Shown: positions 1-4,744 of the stretch, one piece after another
How positions within the stretch are numbered: position 1 is the stretch's first letter
Layout of the letters: each line of letters opens with the position of its first letter
Source: Peptococcaceae bacterium
GTDB lineage: Bacteria > Bacillota > Peptococcia > DRI-13 > UBA5745
NCBI GenBank assembly: GCA_031264885.1
Contig: JAISDM010000274.1
Coordinates: 1-7,834 of the forward strand
Reading direction: 5' to 3'
DNA length: 7,834 bases
Translations under genes and position numbers: made by a program
Notes under the pieces: generated by a model
Told to the model about the DNA's origin: nothing
The model's database searches: none
What the model saw: the letters and a program-made list of their open reading frames with translations, nothing else

Positions 1-106
1 TTTCACTTGCCCTTTCGCCGCCGGACTGCGTTGTCGTCAGTCGCCATACCACTGCGGGTATGCCTCCTTCCTCCGCCTTGTCCGACGACGAAATTGCGGC
101 GTGAAA
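1..106. repeat. Structured palindromic non-coding stretch
   Basis: No credible gene lies here. The segment is bounded by TTTCAC (1-6) and GTGAAA (101-106). Inside these are further paired blocks: GCCGC (17-21) with GCGGC (96-100), and roughly 31-42 with 80-91 (9 of 12 pairs). In the centre CATACC (45-50) and GGTATG (57-62) flank a 6-nt loop. The nested, nearly end-to-end symmetry suggests a foldable dispersed repeat or a small MITE-like element rather than plain intergenic DNA. I recall similar GC-rich structured repeats in Clostridia, but only from memory. The left boundary is the window edge, so the element may be longer. It lies downstream of the Cys-rich gene; no U-run follows it, so it is not a standard terminator. 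Confidence 0.4.
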
Positions 107-139
107 CTATCACATCTTACTTATTTAACGAATCCTGAG

Positions 140-397
140 TTACTTCCGATAATCAGAGCGCGCGTTTCTCTTCTTTCTGGGGACAGGCACATCCATCTCG
201 TCCACATCCATGACGATGCCGGCGATTTCGATGACGGCGTAATCTGAGGCGGGAAGGCCAAAATTATCCAGGCACTCGCAGCAATTATCACAGATCTTCT
301 TCGGGTTTAAGTCGCAATACCGGCATTCATGGCAATGGTCGCATATTTTGTTTTCGTTTAACTGACACAGGTTGGATCGTGGTTTAGACGGCGTCAT
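140..397 (-). CDS. Small nine-cysteine protein, function unknown
   Basis: An 85-residue protein with nine cysteines, all in the N-terminal half: C11, C19, C22, C25, C28, C36, C39, C40 and C42. The C-x2-C spacing (19-22-25-28, then 36-39 and 40-42) is what zinc-binding or iron-sulfur-binding knuckles look like. The middle (about 49-72) is acidic and hydrophobic, and the tail (73-85) is basic. There is no signal peptide or membrane segment. The ATG at 397 is preceded by GAGAGGG at a sensible distance, and a possible promoter lies upstream, so it is probably its own transcription unit. I recall short Cys-rich proteins of this style in clostridial genomes but know no function. A metal-binding or nucleic-acid-binding role is inference from the cysteine pattern only. 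Confidence 0.75.
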   Translation of the reverse strand: MTPSKPRSNLCQLNENKICDHCHECRYCDLNPKKICDNCCECLDNFGLPASDYAVIEIAGIVMDVDEMDVPVPRKKRNARSDYRK

Positions 398-427
398 GGG
401 TTCCCTCTCGCTGTTTGGTTGTATCTG

Positions 428-455
428 CTTATATATTAAGCGATGGCGGGTTCAA
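428..455 (-). promoter_or_regulatory. Possible promoter for the Cys-rich gene
   Basis: Read on the minus strand, TTGAAC (450-455) and TATAAG (428-433) are 16 nt apart and resemble sigma-A -35 and -10 boxes (4/6 and 5/6 matches). They lie about 30 nt upstream of the ATG at 397. An alternative -35 (TTGATT) just upstream pairs with TAATAT at 17 nt. Modest support only. Confidence 0.4.
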
Positions 456-503
456 AATCAAGACCGTTTTAGCGCCATGTATCATTGCGGGCCCCTCTCA
501 ATT

Positions 504-863
504 TTATCTCACGATTTCCCAATAGCCTGATCTGTCGGAGCCAACGCGCTTAATCACCCCTGTATCACGGAGCTCCTTGATTTCCCGTGAAATTGTGCGT
601 GTAGACAGTCCGGTTATTTCAGACAGCGTGTTTTGTGTGGCTTTAGGCTCTGCGGAAATAGCGTTTATAATTTTTTCGCCGTTTTTTTCTACGCCAGTAT
701 CATCGCCATTATCTACGCCATCTACGCCAATATTTTCGTCAAGTGGCGCGGATGTTTTGCCATAATTCAAATTCTTTAATGTTACGATAAATGACTGTTC
801 CGTCGAACGGAACATGGGCGCGGCGCCTTCGGGATACGCGTCTATGAGCGATAGTCTCTCGGC
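504..863 (-). pseudogene. 3' remnant of AlbA/Schlafen-type ATPase transcriptional regulator
   Basis: The open frame runs from a stop at 864-866 to TAA at 504-506. The last ~55 residues form a winged helix-turn-helix (LSEITGLSTRTISREIKEL, then an IKRVG...GYWEI wing). The N-terminal part (AYPEGAAPMFRSTEQSFIVT, then LKNLNYG) matches my memory of the segment just before the HTH in divergent AAA-4 / AlbA_2 (Schlafen-like) putative regulators, which are normally several hundred residues long. Protein-like sequence continues upstream of the ATG at 815 (codons to 863), which argues that this ATG is not the native start and that the ATPase part was lost. No good ribosome site precedes 815. A short stand-alone HTH protein starting at 815 (103 aa) is the alternative. 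The Ile/Gly/Asp/Asn-rich linker between the two parts is typical of the family. Confidence 0.6.
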
Positions 864-937
864 TTATCAAGGGCGAATCCTGTTTTTTGCTTGTATGTCG
901 CCTCAAACAGAGTGTAGCTGTATTCCGAAAACGCGTC
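842..937 (-). pseudogene. Possible 31-codon C-terminal gene relic
   Basis: Between stops at 938-940 and 842-844 one minus-strand frame encodes 31 residues with a protein-like composition (for example FSEYSYTLFEATYKQ near the start and ALDKPRDYRS at the end). It has no start codon and no ribosome site. It sits just upstream of, and slightly overlaps in another frame, the HTH regulator remnant, so it may be a further decayed coding fragment. I do not recognise the family, and chance cannot be excluded. Confidence 0.25.
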
Positions 938-948
938 CTAAATATTAC

Positions 949-1003
949 CAACACACAATATATGGGGTCGTTTAGGTGAAATGACACGCTATATATTGTG
1001 TTG
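949..1003. repeat. AT-rich inverted repeat
   Basis: CAACACACAATATAT (949-963) and ATATATTGTGTTG (991-1003) are inverted copies apart from a 2-nt CA insertion in the left arm; the loop is 27 nt. It is AT-rich, unlike the GC-rich palindrome beside it. It could be an operator, the ends of a small element, or a transcript hairpin. No U-run follows on either strand, so it is not a typical terminator. Confidence 0.5.
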
Positions 1004-1033
1004 ACGATGCGATTTTTGCCGTTTCCGGACGGG

Positions 1034-1106
1034 GACGGGCGGCAGAATGCCGCCCCTACGGTATCCTGAACGATGCATCTGTAGGGGCGGCATTCTGCCG
1101 CCCGTC
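1034..1106. repeat. 73-nt double palindrome, copy 1
   Basis: Two perfect 26-nt inverted arms (1034-1059 and 1081-1106) enclose a 21-nt loop. Each arm is itself a small hairpin: GGGCGGCA, a 3-nt loop (GAA or TTC), then TGCCGCCC (1037-1055 and 1085-1103). The unit can therefore fold as one long stem or as two short ones, like REP/BIME elements. A second copy of identical length lies at 6189-6261 in the opposite orientation. Copy 1 follows the scpB stop by about 40 nt, so it would be in the 3' end of the operon transcript and might stabilise or end it, although no U-run follows. Confidence 0.85.
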
Positions 1107-1144
1107 TTTGGCAGACGCAATTCTAAGAATGAAAGGATGTGATA

Positions 1145-2125
1145 CTACTCCACTGGACGGGGCGGTTCCGGCTCAGGCGCACCCGCGTCCCGCGCGTCCG
1201 CTCCATTCCCGGTTTCCTCTCCGGTCACGGTTTTCGCCTCGCCCCCGGTTTCCTCCCTGGCATCCCCCCGCGCGGCGTCCCCCTGCGCAACCGCGCCTCG
1301 TGCGGCTGCCTCCTCCGCGAGCGTCCCCCGCGCGGTGTCCTCCTGCGCACCTGCGTCCCCCGCCACGGCTTCATCCTGCGCCGACGCATCCACGTTCCCC
1401 CGCGCATCCGCCTCCACCCCGGTCTCGGCGTTCTCCCGCGCGTCCGCGCCGTCCCCGGTTTCGGTGTCCTCCTGCGCCGGCGCCTCCCCAGCTCCGGCTT
1501 CCCCCGCTACGTCCTCGCCGTTCCCGGCTCCGTCTGCGTCCGCGCCGGCTCCGGCTCCCCAGGCTTCTTCCCACGCCGGCGTCTCCCCGGCAGCGTCCCC
1601 GGCTTCCCCGGCCGCTTCGCCGTCCCCGGCTTCCCTGGCCGCTCCCGGGGCCTCCGCGGGCGGCAGTTCCCTCAGGCTTTTGAATCCGAAGTATTTCAAG
1701 AAATCCTGGGTCGTGCCATAGATCATCGGCCGCCCCGGGGTCTCCTTCCGTCCCTTTTCCTCGATCAGCCCGCGCTCCAGCAGCGTGCCGACGGAACTGT
1801 CGCTGTTGACCCCGCGGATATCGTCGATCTCCGGCCGGGTGACAGGCTGCCGGTAGGCGATGATGGACAGAGTCTCCAGAGCGGCTTGAGTCAGCGTGTT
1901 GAGCCGCGGCCGGACCAGCCGCTCGATGTATACGGAATGTTCCGGCCGGGTCGCGAAGAGGAATCCCCCCGCCAGCTCCTCCAGGGTAAATCCCCGGCGC
2001 TCCCGCTCATAATCCGCTTTGAGGTCCTTGAGCTGCGCCAAGACCTCGTCCTCCGGTATCTGCGTCAAAGAAACCAGCGCCTTAACGCTCAGCGGTTCCC
2101 CCGATACAAACAGAAGCGCTTCCAA
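1145..2125 (-). CDS. scpB: ScpB, segregation and condensation protein B, with long acidic tail
   Basis: ScpB is the winged-helix partner that dimerises and binds ScpA in the SMC-ScpAB condensin, which compacts and separates the chromosome in the cytoplasm. Residues 1-155 are the conserved core: EALLFVSGEPLSV at the start, TQAALETLSIIAYRQPVTR (79-97), the RGVNSDS segment and the GRPMIYGTTQDFLKYFG block (131-147). Residues 156-326 form a low-complexity tail rich in Ala, Gly, Glu, Asp and Thr, with short recurring GADAR-type units; this is unusual, since typical ScpB proteins are about 180-200 aa. The coordinates use TTG at 2125, which has a poor ribosome site and leaves out core residues. In-frame codons extend upstream (STLFPNEEKSI), and the best Shine-Dalgarno (2170-2175) points to an ATC at 2161. 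The stop lies 38 nt before the double palindrome. The scpA stop is 13 nt upstream of the TTG, or overlaps if ATC is used. Confidence 0.93.
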   Translation of the reverse strand: MEALLFVSGEPLSVKALVSLTQIPEDEVLAQLKDLKADYERERRGFTLEELAGGFLFATRPEHSVYIERLVRPRLNTLTQAALETLSIIAYRQPVTRPEIDDIRGVNSDSSVGTLLERGLIEEKGRKETPGRPMIYGTTQDFLKYFGFKSLRELPPAEAPGAAREAGDGEAAGEAGDAAGETPAWEEAWGAGAGADADGAGNGEDVAGEAGAGEAPAQEDTETGDGADARENAETGVEADARGNVDASAQDEAVAGDAGAQEDTARGTLAEEAAARGAVAQGDAARGDAREETGGEAKTVTGEETGNGADARDAGAPEPEPPRPVE

Positions 2126-2138
2126 AATGGATTTTTCT

Positions 2139-2921
2139 TCATTGGGAAACAGTGTGCTGATCGGAAACGCCTCCCGTTTTGTCCAAATATCCCGGTATCA
2201 GGCACAAAAATATATCCCCGAATAATTGAGTCTGCCTGAGCGAGATCAGCCCCCTCCGGGCCAATTCCAGCGTGGCCAGAAAAGCGGCCGCCAGCCTCTC
2301 CCGGTTGAATGAGGCATCCATCAAATCCAGAAACGCAACCCCTTCGGGACGGTCGTACAGCACCTCCATGATGTAAATCATCTGATCGCCGATGGTGATC
2401 TCATCCCGGTAGTACTCCACCACCCGTTCGCGGTTTTGCCAAATACGCCACAGCCGGACAAAGGAATTCGTCAAGTCTTCCGCCGTCAGATCCCCGATGG
2501 GATTGGCCGGGGGAAATAATTTAAGCCAGCGCGCCTCATCCGGATCCCTGAAATAGATCTTGGCTTGCCGGCCTTCCTTTTCTTTCAATTCCAGAGCTTT
2601 TTCCCTGTATACACGGTACTCAACTAGCCTCTGAACCAGCTCTTCCCTGGGATCCGTCTCCGGCTCAGCCTCTTCCTCCTCTTGTTTGCGCTTGGGCAGA
2701 AGCATCCGCGCCTTGATGGCCAGCAAGGTACAGGCCATGACCATAAATTCGCTGGTCAGCTCCAGATCCATTTCCTCCGCCTGATGGATGTACGTCAAAT
2801 ATTGGCGGGTGATCTCAGCGATGGGAATTTGATAGATATCCATCTCATTGACATCAATCAAGTGCAGCAGCAAATCCATAGGCCCCTCAAACACAGGCAG
2901 GCTCACTTGGTAGCCGCTCAT
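2139..2921 (-). CDS. scpA: ScpA, segregation and condensation protein A (kleisin)
   Basis: ScpA is the kleisin subunit that bridges SMC heads and binds ScpB in bacterial condensin. From Met at 2921 the protein is 260 aa. Its N-terminal SMC-neck-binding domain has VFEGPMDLLLHLI (10-22), DIYQIPIAEITRQYL (28-42) and TSEFMVMACTLLAIKARMLL (56-75). A charged Glu-rich linker follows (79-93). The C-terminal winged helix spans about 176-235 (ITIGDQMIYIMEVL, then LAAAFLATLELARRGLI). About 20 extra residues follow the usual end. I chose 2921 because its ATG overlaps the trpS TGA as ATGA, a standard coupling arrangement; an in-frame ATG at 2942 would add seven residues inside trpS. ScpB follows directly, matching the usual scpA-scpB pairing. 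Confidence 0.95.
   Translation of the reverse strand: MSGYQVSLPVFEGPMDLLLHLIDVNEMDIYQIPIAEITRQYLTYIHQAEEMDLELTSEFMVMACTLLAIKARMLLPKRKQEEEEAEPETDPREELVQRLVEYRVYREKALELKEKEGRQAKIYFRDPDEARWLKLFPPANPIGDLTAEDLTNSFVRLWRIWQNRERVVEYYRDEITIGDQMIYIMEVLYDRPEGVAFLDLMDASFNRERLAAAFLATLELARRGLISLRQTQLFGDIFLCLIPGYLDKTGGVSDQHTVSQ
2170..2175 (-). promoter_or_regulatory. Ribosome binding site pointing to a non-standard scpB start
   Basis: GGGAGG on the minus strand, inside the 3' end of scpA, is followed after 8 nt by ATC (2161-2159) in the scpB frame. Starting there would give a 338-residue protein beginning STLFPNEEKSI after the initiator. No ATG or GTG exists in frame between here and the TTG at 2125. Confidence 0.45.
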
Positions 2922-3916
2922 GCCCCGCCCGTTCCCATACATTCCCGCACGGCCTCCAGCGTCTTTGCCGCCGTCTTTCTGGCCGTTTCAGCGCCATTCA
3001 TTAAAATATCCGTCAAAACCTCCGGGCGCGCCTCATAGAACTTCCTCCGCTCCCACACCGGCGCCAGCACCTGCTCCAGCTTCTCCCAGACGGTCTTTTT
3101 ACAGTCCGTACACCCTATCTGGCCTTTTTCACAAAAACCCCGGATAGACGGCAGCTCGTCCTCGTTGTATATGGATTGATATTTATACACCACACAGACG
3201 TCGGGATGTCCGGGATCCGTCTTGCGGATTCGGGCCGGATCCGTGATCATAGACCGGACCCTCTCCTGAATCTCCTTGGGATCGGCGGATAAGGCGATGT
3301 CGTTCCCGTAACTCTTGCTCATCTTGCGCCCGTCCGTCCCCGGAAGCATGGATATCTTCGCCAGCCTGGCCTGAGGCTCCGGGAACACATCCGTCTGGTA
3401 CAAATGGTTAAAACGCCTGGCCAATTCCCGGCAAAACTCAATGTGCGGAAGCTGATCCTCCCCCACCGGCACCGTATCCGCCAGGTACACCAATATGTCC
3501 GCCGCCATCAGCAGCGGATAGCCCAGGAACCCGTAAGTGGTGATGTCCTTCCCCTGTTTGCCCAATTGAACGATCTGATCCTTATAGGTCGGAACGCGTT
3601 CCAGCCAGGACAGAGGCGTAATCATGGAAAAAAGCAGATGCAGCTCCGCGTGTTCCTTCACCTGGGATTGGATGAACAGCGCGCTTTTTTGCGGATCCAG
3701 CCCGGCGCTCAGCCAATCCAGAAGCATCAGCTTCACATTCTCCGGGATCTCCCGGACCTCGTCGAAGGATGTGGTCAGAGCGTGCCAGTTGACGATGCCA
3801 AAGAAGCACCGGTATTCCTCCTGAAGCCGCACCCAATTCTGCAAAACGCTCAAATGTCCGATATGCAGCCTGCCCGTCGGCCGCATCCCGCTGAAAATAA
3901 TTCCGGCTTTGTCCAT
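2918..3916 (-). CDS. trpS: Tryptophanyl-tRNA synthetase (TrpRS)
   Basis: A class I aminoacyl-tRNA synthetase that charges tRNA-Trp with tryptophan using ATP. The 332-residue length is normal for bacterial TrpRS. The ATP-binding HIGH motif is at residues 18-21 (GRLHIGHL), the GEDQ substrate-pocket motif at 152-155, and KMSKS at 198-202. A Cys cluster (C262, C269, C272) sits near the C-terminal helical domain, as I recall for some clostridial TrpRS. The ATG at 3916 is chosen because AGGAGG lies 6 nt upstream and residues GIIFSGMRPTG follow at once; an ATG at 4000 would add 28 residues encoded by an intergenic repeat. No T-box leader fits in the 90-nt gap to the M50 gene, so it is probably transcribed from the lysA promoter. 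Its stop overlaps the scpA start. Confidence 0.97.
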   Translation of the reverse strand: MDKAGIIFSGMRPTGRLHIGHLSVLQNWVRLQEEYRCFFGIVNWHALTTSFDEVREIPENVKLMLLDWLSAGLDPQKSALFIQSQVKEHAELHLLFSMITPLSWLERVPTYKDQIVQLGKQGKDITTYGFLGYPLLMAADILVYLADTVPVGEDQLPHIEFCRELARRFNHLYQTDVFPEPQARLAKISMLPGTDGRKMSKSYGNDIALSADPKEIQERVRSMITDPARIRKTDPGHPDVCVVYKYQSIYNEDELPSIRGFCEKGQIGCTDCKKTVWEKLEQVLAPVWERRKFYEARPEVLTDILMNGAETARKTAAKTLEAVRECMGTGGA

Positions 3917-3922
3917 AACCGC

Positions 3923-3928
3923 CCTCCT
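3923..3928 (-). promoter_or_regulatory. trpS ribosome binding site
   Basis: A perfect AGGAGG on the minus strand, 6 nt before the ATG at 3916. It decides the start against the in-frame ATG at 4000. Confidence 0.85.
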
Positions 3929-3931
3929 GTT

Positions 3932-3952
3932 ATTCCGGGCTTGTCCCGGAAT
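3932..3952. repeat. Short palindrome upstream of trpS
   Basis: ATTCCGGG (3932-3939) and CCCGGAAT (3945-3952) form an 8-bp perfect stem with a 5-nt loop between the M50 gene and trpS. The motif resembles the widespread bacterial intergenic repeat of the ATTCCGGGCTTG type. It could be a dispersed repeat or an mRNA processing hairpin. There is no U-run, so an attenuator is unlikely. Confidence 0.55.
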
Positions 3953-3960
3953 CCACTTCC

Positions 3961-3987
3961 TTAGCCCATGCCGGACACACCCCACGG
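3961..3987 (-). repeat. Partial duplicate of the M50 gene 3' end
   Basis: This stretch matches 4007-4033, the last codons and stop of the M50 protease gene, at 23 of 27 positions. In the equivalent frame it reads WGVSGMG-stop, against RGVFGMG-stop in the gene. It has no start codon and lies just downstream of the gene, so it is a non-coding direct repeat, offset by 46 nt. Confidence 0.6.
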
Positions 3988-4006
3988 CGTACCCCGTCAT
4001 TCCTGT

Positions 4007-4639
4007 TTAGCCCATGCCGAACACGCCCCGCAGGGCCTCGGCGAAATTAACATACGCCTCTATCATCCCCGAGGCAAAAGGCGTCACAATGAAGCCAACG
4101 CTCCGGGTCAGAATCAACACCAGCAGAATCAGGTTGCCGTAGCGCTCAAAGAAATATGTGTAACGGTAAAACCTGGCCGGCAGCGCCCCGAAAAGCACCT
4201 TGGACCCATCCAGAGGCGGAATGGGAATCAGGTTGAAAAACGCCAGATACACATTGATCAGAACAACCTCCATAAGGAAATTATTCCAAAATACCCCGCG
4301 CGGTTCCAAAAGAACCCAGCACAGCACCGCGATGAACCCCAGCAACAGATTCGAGACAGGCCCCGCCGCCCCCACCAGAACCATGCCCGTGCGGGCGTCC
4401 ACCTTCACAAATTTGGAAGGATTGACCGGCACCGGCTTCGCCCAGCCAAACCGGGCGACGATCAGCATCAGCAACCCGATGGGATCCAGATGCTTCAGAG
4501 GATTCAGCGTAAGCCGGCCCTGCGCCTTCGCGGTGTCGTCCCCCAAAGCGTAAGCGGTCAGCCCGTGACACATTTCGTGGATCGTCAGCGCCAGAATGAT
4601 GACCAGTAAACGAATACCAAACTCATAAATATCTCCCAT
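4007..4639 (-). CDS. Site-2 protease family (M50) membrane metalloprotease
   Basis: A predicted integral membrane zinc protease of the S2P/M50 family, 210 aa. The first membrane helix ends in the zinc-binding HExxH motif HEMCH (21-25), with Glu22 as catalytic base. The second zinc ligand is expected at Asp144 in NLIPIPPLDG (136-145). GWAKPVPVNP (65-74) is the usual loop in this short subgroup (YwhC-like), which lacks a PDZ domain. Hydrophobic helices lie at about 8-25, 52-64, 88-112, 122-142 and 168-190. Substrates are unknown; relatives cleave proteins inside membranes. The ATG at 4639 has GAGG 5 nt upstream. An in-frame upstream ATG at 4660 is closed by a stop after two codons. The gene lies 105 nt downstream of lysA and 90 nt upstream of trpS, presumably in the same operon. 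Confidence 0.92.
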   Translation of the reverse strand: MGDIYEFGIRLLVIILALTIHEMCHGLTAYALGDDTAKAQGRLTLNPLKHLDPIGLLMLIVARFGWAKPVPVNPSKFVKVDARTGMVLVGAAGPVSNLLLGFIAVLCWVLLEPRGVFWNNFLMEVVLINVYLAFFNLIPIPPLDGSKVLFGALPARFYRYTYFFERYGNLILLVLILTRSVGFIVTPFASGMIEAYVNFAEALRGVFGMG

Positions 4640-4651
4640 GAAATCCTCACT

Positions 4652-4660
4652 TTACCTCAT
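4652..4660 (-). other. Two-codon minimal ORF ahead of the M50 gene
   Basis: ATG AGG TAA on the minus strand, in the same frame as the M50 gene and 12 nt before its ATG. AAGGAG (4672-4677) lies 11 nt upstream, a stronger Shine-Dalgarno than the GAGG just before the M50 ATG. It could be a translated minigene that feeds ribosomes to the gene, a decayed former start, or chance. Confidence 0.3.
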
Positions 4661-4679
4661 GAATTTATTATCTCCTTCA

Positions 4680-4738
4680 ATTCGTAGTTTAGTTCGACAT
4701 CCTCCCCCTCCACCGGGTATTTGCGCCAAACTACGAAT
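4680..4738. repeat. Inverted repeat between lysA and the M50 gene
   Basis: ATTCGTAGTTT (4680-4690) and AAACTACGAAT (4728-4738) are perfect 11-bp inverted arms with a 37-nt loop, starting just after the lysA stop. The right arm lies in a longer sequence, CGCCAAACTACGAATCG (4724-4740), that recurs inverted (16/17) upstream of the lysA promoter at 6155-6171. There is no U-run; it may be an mRNA processing hairpin or part of a dispersed repeat. Confidence 0.6.
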
Positions 4739-4744
4739 CGCAGA

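Noticed and set aside
739..987. 82-codon minus-strand frame with an ATG at 987
   Set aside because: Arg-rich and without motifs; it overlaps better-supported regulator coding in another frame and includes the AT-rich repeat.
1034..1106. Intrinsic terminator of the scpB operon
   Set aside because: The stem is strong, but no T-run follows on the minus strand, and an inverted copy exists elsewhere; a dispersed repeat fits better.
1148..1660. CRISPR array or tandem repeat tract
   Set aside because: The repeats are short, irregular and in frame with scpB; there are no constant repeat units with unique spacers.
1108..2239. Long plus-strand open frames (191, 366 and 128 codons) opposite scpB
   Set aside because: They are Pro/Arg- or Ser/Ala-rich translations of the G-rich scpB coding strand, with no ribosome sites or recognisable domains; the low-complexity composition removes stops.
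3917..4006. T-box or attenuator before trpS
   Set aside because: The gap is only 90 nt; no specifier stem, antiterminator motif or U-run is visible, and the sequence is repeat-derived.
3404..4609. Plus-strand open frames opposite trpS and the M50 gene
   Set aside because: Shadows of well-supported genes in GC-rich DNA; no family resemblance.
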